NCBI GenBank assembly: GCA_014607495.2
Contig: CP053159.1
Coordinates: 14,143,501-14,207,500, forward strand
Length of the DNA stretch: 64,000 bases
DNA from: Carposina sasakii
Taxonomy: Eukaryota > Arthropoda > Insecta > Lepidoptera > Carposinidae
Direction: 5' to 3'
Both the position numbers and the translations under genes were made by a program. Of this stretch, positions 35,501 to 47,500 are shown one piece after another (positions within the stretch are counted from its first letter, which is position 1; the number at the start of each line of letters is the position of its first letter). The notes under the pieces were generated by a model. The model was not told the DNA's origin and made no database searches. It saw only the letters and a program-made list of their open reading frames with translations.

Positions 35501-38500
35501 ACGTCTTTAAAATCGCGCCGACACATACGGGTACCAGGTTTAAAAACTGGACCGTAACGAAAAGGTCTATATCATCGTACCTTAATAATTAAAAAACTAT
35601 TGGTCTTAGAAACAAAAATGTGGTGTAAATATTTCACTTATATAGTCAGCTCGCTGTTATGACATTGAGTTCGTGTCGGGGTCAAGCGGGGGGGCGGGGG
35701 AGGGATACTGCGATAACTGTGCGAAACCGGCGCTCGCGCTTGTTTCTATTCAGTGTAACTCGTGACTCCGACTTTATAGCGTGGTGATTCTTTCGTGTGT
35801 TTGTCAAGTTTATTTGAACCGATTGATTTATACAAAAATAAGTGTAATTTGGACAGTATTTATATCTATACTAATATTATAAAGCTGAAGAGTTTGTTTG
35901 TTTGTTTGTTTGAACGCGCTAATCTCAGGAACTACTGGTCTGATTTGAAAAATTCTTTCAGTGTTAGATAGCCCATTTACCAAGGAAGGCTACAGTCTAT
36001 ACAACAACCTGCCCGGCTTCGCACGGGTACAACGCCCCCTCACGCGGACGAAGTCGTGGGCGGCTGCTATTTAAAATAACCAGAAAGTGACAATAAATAT
36101 ATAAACATTTGCTATGTATTTTATGTTTCTATTACGTACCTGTTCTTTTTTTATTAAAATACTTAAAACAGCGTCCATCTTGTTTTCATTTCAATCTTTT
36201 ACTTTAAAAGCGATTCGCTAACATAGACGTTTCACGTTAAAACCAACGGCCGTGTGCCCCGACACAGCCCCACCCGCTTTTTTGATTCGATCTGTCACTT
36301 CAGGGTTACAAAACAGGCTAATAATCTTCTCTGTAATAACCCTGCTGTTTATGGATTATTTTGTGTATTAAACGGCGAATGTTTATGCCCAGTGGATCAA
36401 TGAGCAAAATTATACTTTTTTTGCGTGATGAATACGAGAGAGTTGTGGATACTTATAAATGTCGAATGTCAACTAGCTACAGTTGTTTTCATGCTATAAT
36501 GTATGATTATTTACTTGCATTTTTTATCCGACTGCGCCAGTTTGCTTCGTTATATGTATGCCTTTGGCACACTCTAAAGCGTAAACAGCTTGAGAGACGT
36601 GAGAGGGACACTGGGCCTTTTACCGGGGGTTTTCTCTTCAAGTAAATAAGGTTATGTATTTGACCTGGTGTTGCCCCCCCCCCTCCCCCCAGGAAGTCGC
36701 TGGAAGGTCACTCGTACGGCGTGTCATACGTGGCGTGGAGCCCGGACGGACGGTACCTGGCGGCCGCCGGGCCCGAGGACTGCCCCGACCTGTGGATCTG
36801 GAACATGGAGGTTGGTGCGAGAGACATAGTCTTAGGTCCATTCATACGATGAATATCGATATGTTGTTTCCGAGTCATGGATGTTTCTACACTTACCCAC
36901 GACGCAAGACAGGTTGATAGGTTATTAATGTGTTGTGAAGTGTGTAAATATATTGATGTGCTAACTAACGATGACCTGCTTGTCACTGATCTGTAACATC
37001 TGACCTTACTATGTTAAAAATGGCTGTCGATGTGATGTGATGACCTTCGCAATCCTGCAGATCTGATATGTATGATATACGAGATATGTATGTATGTATG
37101 TATGTATGTACATTACAGAGATTGCCGCGAGATGTGACTATTAAAGTGCGATCGTAAATCACAAATAATATCGTACAATGCCCCGGAATTTTTTTACTAT
37201 GACGTACAATGTTTTTCCTTTCATATCGCTCCGATGTTAAGTACGTTCGTGTAAGCTTTATTTTAGTACAATAGAGATTTTAAAAAATTACGGTCATTGT
37301 ACGAAATTCTTTGTAATCCATGTCCGAACTATAGTAAATAATTTGAATAGATTTCTTGGATGGAACTATTTAATGGACGTTTGATTTTGACTAATTATAA
37401 TACGAATAAGTAGATAGATTACATACCTAATGTAGGTAATCAACGATCTGTTCCCAGACGGAGCAGCTGCACCTGAAGATGACCCATTCCCAAGAGGACT
37501 CCCTCACGGCGGTGGCGTGGCACGCGACCGGGGACAAGCTGGTGTGTGGGGGGGGGCGTGGCCAGTTCTACCACTGCAGCCTCGCGGTAAGTATATGGCA
37601 CGGCCCTCTGATTAAAGCCGAAGCAAAGCGATAGCGAAAATTGTACAATAATTGCCTTGAAATGTCAAAGTTCCTTTGAAATTCATTTTACGTACTACGA
37701 TTTGACAAGCAATCAGCGATTTTTGTACAATTTTCGCAATCGCTTTGCATTTGCTAGTTAGGTAATAAGGGGGCAGGTTGATCGGAATTCAGTTCGTCGT
37801 GAACCCAGTAAAAGAATTTAAAACTACTCGGAACGTATATTTCCAGATTGTGTTACCTTATTTCAAATTAAAATTAATCTCGTTTCCGGTACGAAACATC
37901 TTCTAAAATTTGGAATTCGCGTTTGTCCCGCTCCCGTAGAAATTCTGTGAAATCCGTTCATAGTGCTTCCTTGCATACATGCCTGATTTCAGCTTTACAT
38001 GTATAGCGGTTTTCGTAAAAACGTATGTGTTATCGGTGCAGGGTTCGTTGATAAACAGCTGGGACGGCGTACGTGTGAACGCGCTAGCGTGCCGCACGGA
38101 CGGTAACGTGCTGGCGGCGGATACACATCATCGTGTGCGAGCATACGACTTCCGGGATCTCACCGACCGCAACGTGTGAGTGACGACACACGCCTCACGT
38201 GACCGTCACGTGTGAGGGACGACACACGCCTCACGTGACCGTCACGTGTGAGGGACGACACACGCCTCACGTGACCGTCACGTGTGAGGGACGACACACG
38301 CCTCACGTGACCGTCACGTGTGAGTGACGACACACGCCTCACGTGACCGTCACGTGTGAGTGACGACACACGCCTCACGTGACCGTCACGTGTGAGAGAC
38401 GACACACGCCTCACGTGACTGTCACGTGGACCGCCAAAATGCTAGGTATTTTAAATATAAGATAAAAATATTCCACTACCGTTAAACTCGCTGCAGCTCT

Positions 38501-41500
38501 TATTGATCTCTTTCTTCAAACAACGTTGACATGTTAACCTTCTGAGAAGGGTAAGGTGGGGTACAATGTTACAAAAAAAATATACTGGAATGTAATGAGA
38601 AAAATATTGTATTAATCAGCTACTTTTTGGCATGGCCATAAACTTTAACAATCTCTCTTTAATTTAAATTAATCAAACATGAACAATATTAGCAACTACT
38701 TAATTTAAATTGCACTTTAAAAAAATCAGCCGATCGTAACACTGAGCCCCGTATCTGGGGTAGTCTGTTACAGGGTAAGGGGCACAATGTTACAACATAA
38801 AATAATGTAAAATTAACAAAATGAGAAACTACTAATAAATATTAAACTTCTTTAAAATATTTTTTGGGAAAATATAGACATTAGTCTGACGTTTGGTCTT
38901 TCTTTCTGCAACATTAACAAGAGGAAGCAAAGTTTTAATATCGTCTAACGATACCGTTGCCATATCCGGTTCAATAGGAAAATGGAAATGATTGTCAACT
39001 TTGCCACTTCTACGTAAGTAGCTAACGTCATATTCATTATCCTCAATATCTGTCAGTAATTGTCCAACATAATGCTTAACTTTTTGTTTTCCATCAAATT
39101 GGACGACTACAAAATCGTTCTTCTTCGGTTTCACAAAGTGGCTTAGTGGCAGTTCGTCCACAGATGTTAAACTATCAGAGGAAGATATCGAGATGTTTTC
39201 TACATCAGTCTCATCATCACTAAATAAAACTCTTTTAATGTTTTCGTTTGTTTTCAGTCTCTTGTGAGGAATTTCTTTTTTTCTGGCATATTTTTCTTTC
39301 CTTTTCCTAACTTTTTGCGTTCTCTTTCCAAGGATACTTTTTCAATTTCATTCTTGATAGGTGTATCAGTAGGAATACAGCTTTTTCCTCTCTTTCTACC
39401 ACGGTTTGTTTGTAGTCTCGGTTGTGCTTTTGGATAAGCTCGACATCCTAGGGGAGAAACTAGTGTATCATCTGGAGTAGGTGGAAAAGTGATGACCGAA
39501 GAGTTTTCTTTATCCGTTACGGATCGTGCTTCCGCAAGTTCAGTTTGAGTTAGCAAACTTGGGCTCACGGAATCAGAACGTATATTCATCATTTGCCGAA
39601 CGGGAGTAGCTGGCGCCTGAACTATTGAAGGATATGGTCTTGGATCGGTAACAGCACCCCGTTGAATTTGTGAGGAATCATCTGATCTGGTATCTTTTTG
39701 AGAATCATGACCAAAAGAGTGACTTGAACTGGGGGCATCAGTAGAAGCTTGTTGAGTTTCATAAGGTCGACTAGGACCGGGAGCATTAGAAAGGTCTTCG
39801 AGTGGCCGATTTGTTACTTTACTTGGCATGAAATCATTGTCAGTAAAAATGTGTCTATCAAATGGAAATATTCCAGTTTTTCGGAATCCTGATTTTATAT
39901 TTGAGGGTGTCATGGCTCGATCGAAAGCTTGTCCTAACAATTCCGCAATATTATAGATGGAGATTGTCTTTCCAGGGTGACGCATCAACCAGGAATCTAT
40001 TGCTGCGTTGTAATATGTTTGCAGAGGGCCAAATACTGACACATCAAGTGGCTGCAATCTGTGGCTTGAGTGTGGTGGTATAGTTAGTAGAGTAACTCCG
40101 TTGTCTTTTGCTATGTTCAATACTGCAGGTGCTAGGTGGCTATCATGATTGTCAACTATCAGTAAGGACGGGTTTTCTTTTGTGGAGGCTGTTACCTTTA
40201 CAAATTGTTTCATGACTTCAGGAAACAACTCACTATTCATCCATCCGGTGGGTTGAGCCAGACCTAGGGTTCCTACTGGTGCACCATTAAGCATGAAAGA
40301 CTTGAATTGCTTTCTGGGGAACACCATTGCTGGAGGCAGTGCTGATCCTGTTGCAGATACTGTACAACACGTTGTAACTAGTGTGCCTCTCTCAGCACTT
40401 GTTACTTTGTTTAGCTGTCTAGCTCCCTTAGCTGCAATGATTTTTTTGGGTTTTTGGACAGTAGTGGTCCCAGTTTCATCTAAACAATATACTCTACTAC
40501 CATCTGCAAAACAAGGATATCGCCGCATAACATCTTCCAAATTATTAAAGAATACATTCACATTGTGACGATTAAATGATGTTGCCCGTGTTAAGCTGCA
40601 AGGTTCTGGTTTTCTTAATGTTAAATCAGTATTCCGTTTTCTAAATCCGTAGAGCCAGTCAATTCCTGCCATCTTTTTATCGTGCCAGTTTTTAGGAATA
40701 TTCAAATTATTGTAAACGGCCATCTCATAAGCGAGTTTTCTGCACTCAATCGTATCTAGTCCATAGCACATTCTAGAACAGTTAATTAAATATTCTACCA
40801 ACGCCTTTTCTTGATCGACACTGAATACCACTCTATTGGCATAATTTGGAGTAAGTCGCATATGTCCTTCATCCTCAGAACATTTTTTCTTCTTTTGAAC
40901 GTATCTTTGCAATGTCATAAAATTAACATGCTTTTCATTTGCAGCTTTTCGAAGACTCAAACCACTTTCAACCAACAAAATCGCTTCCGCCATATCTTTT
41001 TCATTATGAAGACCGTAATCTGTCTTCCTCTTACGATTTCGCACCATTTTCTTGCAATACCTTGAAATAGTCAATAAATTATGTTAATTGGGGCTGACTG
41101 TTACACTGTCACACAGTGCCCCGTAACACAGTGCCCCGGAGAGGCAAACCAAATAAAAAACTTGGAATAAATATTTTTGGTTATGCTTACAACAAACTAG
41201 TTAACGGTAATATGTAGCTAAATAAACATTAAATAAAGGAAAACTACCATACCATACCTTAATATATTACGTCCGGAAAGAAATTAAAAACTTTAAAACT
41301 ATTTTTTCGTCGTTTAATCACCTGAAAACCTTTTTTGTTTGTTATTTTTCAAGTACGGTACAAACTGTGGCGATGACAACTGTTTAAAGATGGCTGCTTG
41401 TGAGCTTGACAAACGTGTATACCAACATCATAAAACTAAAAGACAGGGACGGAGATATGTGCGTTGTCACATTGTACCCCGTGTAACAGTGTGCCCCACC

Positions 41501-44500
41501 TTACCCTACATATTTCAGTCACTTTTTCCAACGTATAATATTACAATGTTTATATATCTCATTCTGCAGTATACAAGAAGAGCAGCCGGTGATGGCGATG
41601 ACTCTGAACGATGCTGACTCTCTGCTGTTGCTTAACGTCGCCAACCAGGGAGTACATCTGTGGGACGTTCGTGAGTATACGAACTTACCTTTAATCTCTT
41701 GTTATAAGGCTCCAAATTATTATAATTATATATCAAGCGAAAGTCTTATTTTAGAATTGCAAGCTTTTTGTCTCTTTCCCATGCTCTAAAGAAATGACTA
41801 CCGTCTTACTCGACTTAAACAGCAGGTGATGATTATAGAGAATTATGTACACGTACGTAGGCCGCATGGTGCCGGCAGAGTAGAGTTTGTACCACCCCTA
41901 CGAGGCGATTAAGGGTTTCCGGGAGGTGGGCAGCAGCGCCTCCCGTGTTGACAACATAGTCCAAAATACAAACTGCGGTCACCAACCCGCCTGCCCAGCG
42001 TGGTGACTATGGACAAATACCCCCCATGGCAGTCTTGTGATGTGCCCTGGGGTAGGCCTACGTCCAGCAGTGGACTGCAATAGGCTGATGATGATGTACA
42101 CGTATACTATCCATTTACCTTTATTATTCATAAATTTAAAAAACCATATTGCATTTACTGATGTCAACTCGACAAAGACGCCAAAGCATCTGTCAATTAA
42201 TGACAAATAGACAAAGAACTGCATACTGCAGAAGATCCCTATTTTCTCGTCAGCATGTCTTTATAGTGTGTTCATATAAAAAACACTGGACGGTGGGGTA
42301 AACGGGTTCTCGAATGGAGAGCGTGCCTCGGCAAGCGTAGCGTTGGGCGCCCTCCGGACAGATGGAGCGATGACTTAAAGGGGACGGCTGGTAGTGACTG
42401 GATGGCAGAAACGGGAGATCGAGCCATGTGGCGTACACTGGGGGAGGCCTACGTCCAGCAGTGGACTGCAATAGGCTGACGATGATGATTAAAAACACTA
42501 TATGTATTTATATATTTATAACACTATATATAGTTTATTTTTACCATATACAATACACATAGCTTAGTCGCAAAGGTCTGCCGCAACTACCATACATAAA
42601 TATAAACATAACATGGTGATTGCGCAGGCGCGCGCACACTGGTGCGTCGTTTCCGTGGTCTGAGTCAGGGACACTTCACCATCCACGCCTGCTTCGGGGG
42701 ACCACAGCAGAACTTCGTGGCGTCCGGCAGCGAAGACAATAAGGTACTGCTCTCATAGAATCTTCACTTACATATACAGGATGTTTTTTGGTCGTCAACG
42801 TTCCCGAATACTACAGAGTCTCCACATCATCACGATTATTTTTCTCCATGTAAGCATAGCTGGGAAGTGACTGCTTCCCAAGATATTAGGGTCCAAAGTT
42901 GAGTAAATAGCCTGCGTTTTTTTAACTTAAATCTGGCTATAAACACTGGATACTATAAATTTCGTCCGATCAAAAATGATTTTTTTTTTCAAAAAATTTA
43001 CATCTTTTCCCAGAATTTTTTTGCATAAACTTATTTTATTTGATGTATAGAGTACGTACCCTTCGTTAAGGATGGCAACGAAAAAACATCCTGTATATGT
43101 ATACAGGATGTCCCAAAACTCAACGTCAAGCCGAAACGGGGTGACAGGATTGATCATAACCATCACGAGAAAAATCTGAAAAAAAATCTATCCCATGCAG
43201 TTTGAAAATTATGGGCATTTTAAGAAAAACCTAGAAATTTGATCAAACTGTACCATTTTTCGGTTATTGTGGTTATTCTTTTTTATTTTTGTTCATTTGA
43301 ACTTTGGAAACGTAATCCTAAATAACATTTCTAGAATCCCAATAAAAAATAATGACACAATTGCCTTAAGTTCCCGAGAATTGAGACTATTTGTTAAACT
43401 ACGAATTTAAAATTTTCAAGATTCGTCGACTTTGACAGGCCCTCCTATAAAAAAAATGTACTAGAGTGCCTTGGCAAGTAGCATTAAAAGTTGGCGCATT
43501 TAATCAGAATTCTAAAATGGTACAATACTTGTTAGTTCCATACAATAGAAAAGAGTAAAAAAATTAAAACCTCAAGTAACCCGATTTTTGCTATCAGATT
43601 TTACTCAGTTAAAATGTTTTTAATTCGCACAAGCTCTAGGTAGGTTCTTAATTTTAAGGCAAAATGATGAGAGAGATGGATAATGGGTATGTTTGCCATG
43701 AGTGAGCGAGACAGATAGTGACGCCACGCATTGAGACGGAGATGCGTCGTTTAAACGAGTGCGAATGAAACAGATAGATGCTATGGCATCTATCTGTTTC
43801 ATTCGCACTAGTTTCAGCCAAGCAAATGGCTACGCTACCAGTCCGACACCAACCAGTTAGTACGTTTCGCTCATTCGTCTACTGCGCACGTTCGTATTCG
43901 CTTGTGTTGATTTAGTACTGACAACTTTGGCTTCTCTTTTTGGACTTGAATCTTTGTGAATTGGACTTGTTGATAACATACCGGCAACTTTGGCTTCTCT
44001 CTGGACTTTTGTGTTGGCATCCTTTTTATCTACCATGCCTACGCGCTACACTTCACAAGAATATGCGAACATGCACCTCATTTATGGGGAATGCAGATGC
44101 AACGCAAGTGCTGCCGCTAGACTTTATCGTGAAAGATATCCAAATTTAGAGCGCTACCCGGATCACCGCGTGTTTGTTAATGTGCACCGTTCACTCACAG
44201 AGGGCGGCCATTTCCCGAATCAAATACAGGCTGGAGGTAGACCTGTGTTTCCTTTCCAGGAAGAAGTATTGCAAGAGGTCGCACGTGACCGAAGTATTTC
44301 CGTACGTGGAATTGAAGAAAGAACGGGAATACCGAAAAGCACTGCTCATCGTATTTTACAAAGAGCCGAAATGCATCCGTTTCACGTACAACGAGTTCAA
44401 AGTCTTCTACCTCGAGATTATCAGGAAAGGATTTCTTTTTGTAGAACAATGCTACAGAGGCATAATGAGAATCCCCAATTCATCCAAAAAATTCTCTGGT

Positions 44501-47500
44501 CAGATGAATCGACATTTAAAAAAGATGGTTACATGAACTTGCACAATTATCACGAGTGGCATGTGGAGAATCCACATTTAATGCGAGAAGATAGATCCCA
44601 GTATCGTTTTAAAGTAAACCTGTGGACCGGAATTTTAAACGGTAAAATTATTGGGCCTATTGAACTGCCTGAGAACTTGAATGGAACTAATTACCTACAT
44701 TTTTTAAGAGAAGATTTACCAACCCTGTTAGAGGACGTACCACTAGCAGATCTTCGCGACATGTGGTTTCAACAAGATGGCTGCCCAGCGCATTTCGCAG
44801 TGCAAGTAAGAGATTCTAATAAGTGATGCTTCATCTTTAGATTGGGATCCTGTATTGGTTAGTACGACAATAGATGATAAAGTGGAGCAGTTCCATCGAA
44901 TTCTTATGTGCCTCTATGATAAACATGCTCCACTAAAGAAAGTAAGGGTAAAACATCATCCAGCGCCATGGCTTACTGATAGTGTCAAGAAGTGTATGGC
45001 AAAACGCGATCTTGCTAAACGAAAATATAAACGTTGCCCAACAGATGGTAACCTTGATCGTTACAAAAGGTTACGTAACTGCTGCAGCCGTATGTGTAGA
45101 GATGCCAAGAGACGTCATATCCACGACTGTATTGAAAAATACAGTCCTGCTCAGATCTGGAATTTCCTTAAATCGCATGGTGTTGGCAAAGGTGTGGAAC
45201 CATCTGCTTGCAAAGTTGATTTAAATGACTTAAACAAACATCTATCTGCTCCTCCTGTACTTATGGATTCTAAAACTAAATTTAACACTTTACAAGCTTT
45301 GCGTGATAAGGTTAAGCCAGATTGTAGCTCTTTTAATTTTGAAACCGTATCTTTGAGTGACGTTAAGAGGGCCATTCTCTCCATATCATCGAAGGCTGTA
45401 GGTGATGACCAAGTTAACTCCCAAATGCTGCGTCCAGTTCTGAACCAGGTTGTTCCGATAATCCAACACATAATTAATTTTTCCTTACCACAAGCTCCTT
45501 TCCAACAGCATGGAAAAAAGCACATGTTATTCCTCTGCCTAAAACAACAAATCCATCTTCCTTTTCCCATTACCGTCCTATTTCTATTCTTCCCATCCTA
45601 TCCAAGGTCATTGAGTCTGTTGTTCATGATCAAGTGGCTTTCTATTTATCCAAAAACAATTTGCTAAATCCTTATCAGTCTGGCTTCAGAACTGGACACA
45701 GTACAGTGACTGCTCTGCTGAAGGTAACAGATGATATACGTTTTGCAATGGACAATAGACAACTAACTATCATGGCTCTATTGGACTTCAGCAGTGCTTT
45801 CAACTCTGTAGACTTTGATATTTTACTAGGTATACTTGGCTCTCTTAATGTTACATCTCAGGTTGTAGACTGGTTTGATACCTATCTTAGGGGTCGTCTG
45901 CAGTGTATACGCTCGGATGAGTTATCATCTGACTGGTGCGAGCTTGCTGCAGGTGTACCTCAGGGTGGTGTTCTCTCGCCACTCCTTTTCTCAATCTTTA
46001 TTAATTCAGTTACTGATGTGATTTCCTCTTGCTTCCATCTCTATGCAGACGACTTGCAGATATATAGTCACTTCGATGTTAGGGATATAGAGTCTGCTAC
46101 AGTTCGTATGAATACAGATTTATCTAGGATTCAAACCTGGGCACAGTCGTTTGGCCTCCTTGTTAACCCAAAAAAATCTCAGGCCATGATAGTGGGCAGT
46201 AGGTATATGCATAACATACTGAACCAATCAGACATACCACAGCTTTTCTATAATGGGATTGTTATACCTTATACCGAAAAGGCTAAGAATCTTGGGGTTA
46301 TCTTTGATAATATTTTTTCTTGGTCGCCACAGGTCAATGAGGTGAGCAGAAGGGTGCATTCATCTTTCCACTCACTTAAGCGCCTTCAGAATTTTCTCCC
46401 ATACAAAACAAAAGTTACCTTAGCTCAATCTCTTTTTCTTCCACTGCTGGACTATGCTGATGTTTGCTATCTTGATGCCAACGAGGAGCTGCTCAATAAA
46501 CTCGAACGACTTCAAAACCTGGGTATCCGCTTCATATACGGACTACGCAAATATGATCATGTCACTCAATTTCGAAAAGAGCTGAAATGGCTACCTATTA
46601 GACTTCGCCGGAATGTTCACATATTAACTCTTCTGTTTAAAATTTTATATAACACATCCTCTCCAGTATATCTGCGAGAACGTTTCGACTATCTCTTTCC
46701 ACGAGACCGCCCCTTGCGCTCATCAACTGCTACTCTACTTAAAACTCCTCAGCATAATTCTATCGCTTATAATTACTCATATACCGTGTATGCAGTCAAA
46801 TTGTGGAACTCTCTGCCTCACACCGTGAGAGATTGCCAAACTGTTGCTGCATTTAAGAAAAGGTTAAAGAACCACTACCTCTCGCTTCAATAGAAATGAG
46901 TCTGTCTATTATATATTTAATTAATAGATATTTATGTATGTTTATGTAGGTATATTTTATTAATTATATTGATTACATTATATAATAATATAATAGGTAT
47001 ATTTTATTAATTATATTGATCTATTTGTTAAATTCAAATTTTGTTATACATATATTCTGTGTACACGCATATCTACCTTTTATATTTAATTATCACTTTC
47101 CCAGATGGTTTGCTGGAAGAAATCTCTTTTTGAGATAAGCACGCCTTTGTACATTTTCTTTCATAATTTCTGTCTGTATGTAATTGTATGTGTACAATAA
47201 AGAATAAGAATAAGAATAAGAGATTTCCTTGACCAGGAATATCCGGGAAGGTGGATTGGACGTTCGGGCACTATCTCGTGGCCCGCCCGTTCACCAGATT
47301 TAAATCCCCTGGATTTTTTCTATTGGGGAGTTCTCAAAGAAAAAGTTTACTCAAAGCCCATTGAGAACGTAGCCGACCTGCGTGAACGCATTTCTCAAGC
47401 AGCTGAGGCGATCAACTCTCGAAGATATGCCCGACTAATAAGTAGATCTTTTTTAAGAAGATGTAGGGCTTATATTGAGGCTGATGGTAAACAATTTGAA

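Larger units (their letters stand above)
38548..41507 (-). mobile_element. pogo/Tigger-type DNA transposon, about 2.96 kb
   Basis: Ends AGGGTAAGGTGGGGTACA (left) and TGTGCCCCACCTTACCCT (right) are inverted. Further GGGGCAC / GTGCCCC blocks lie inside both ends (38772-38795 and 41100-41145). It contains the transposase frames at 38832-41074. It lies in WDR26 intron 8, opposite to WDR26. I could not define a target duplication. Confidence 0.85.

Noticed and set aside
38160..38428. Regular 36-bp repeats resembling a CRISPR array
   Set aside because: There are no unique spacers; the units are directly adjacent tandem copies in an animal intron.
44174..44536. 120-codon ORF overlapping the mariner-type transposase
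   Set aside because: Frame-shadow of the transposase; the 44035 frame carries the catalytic motifs.
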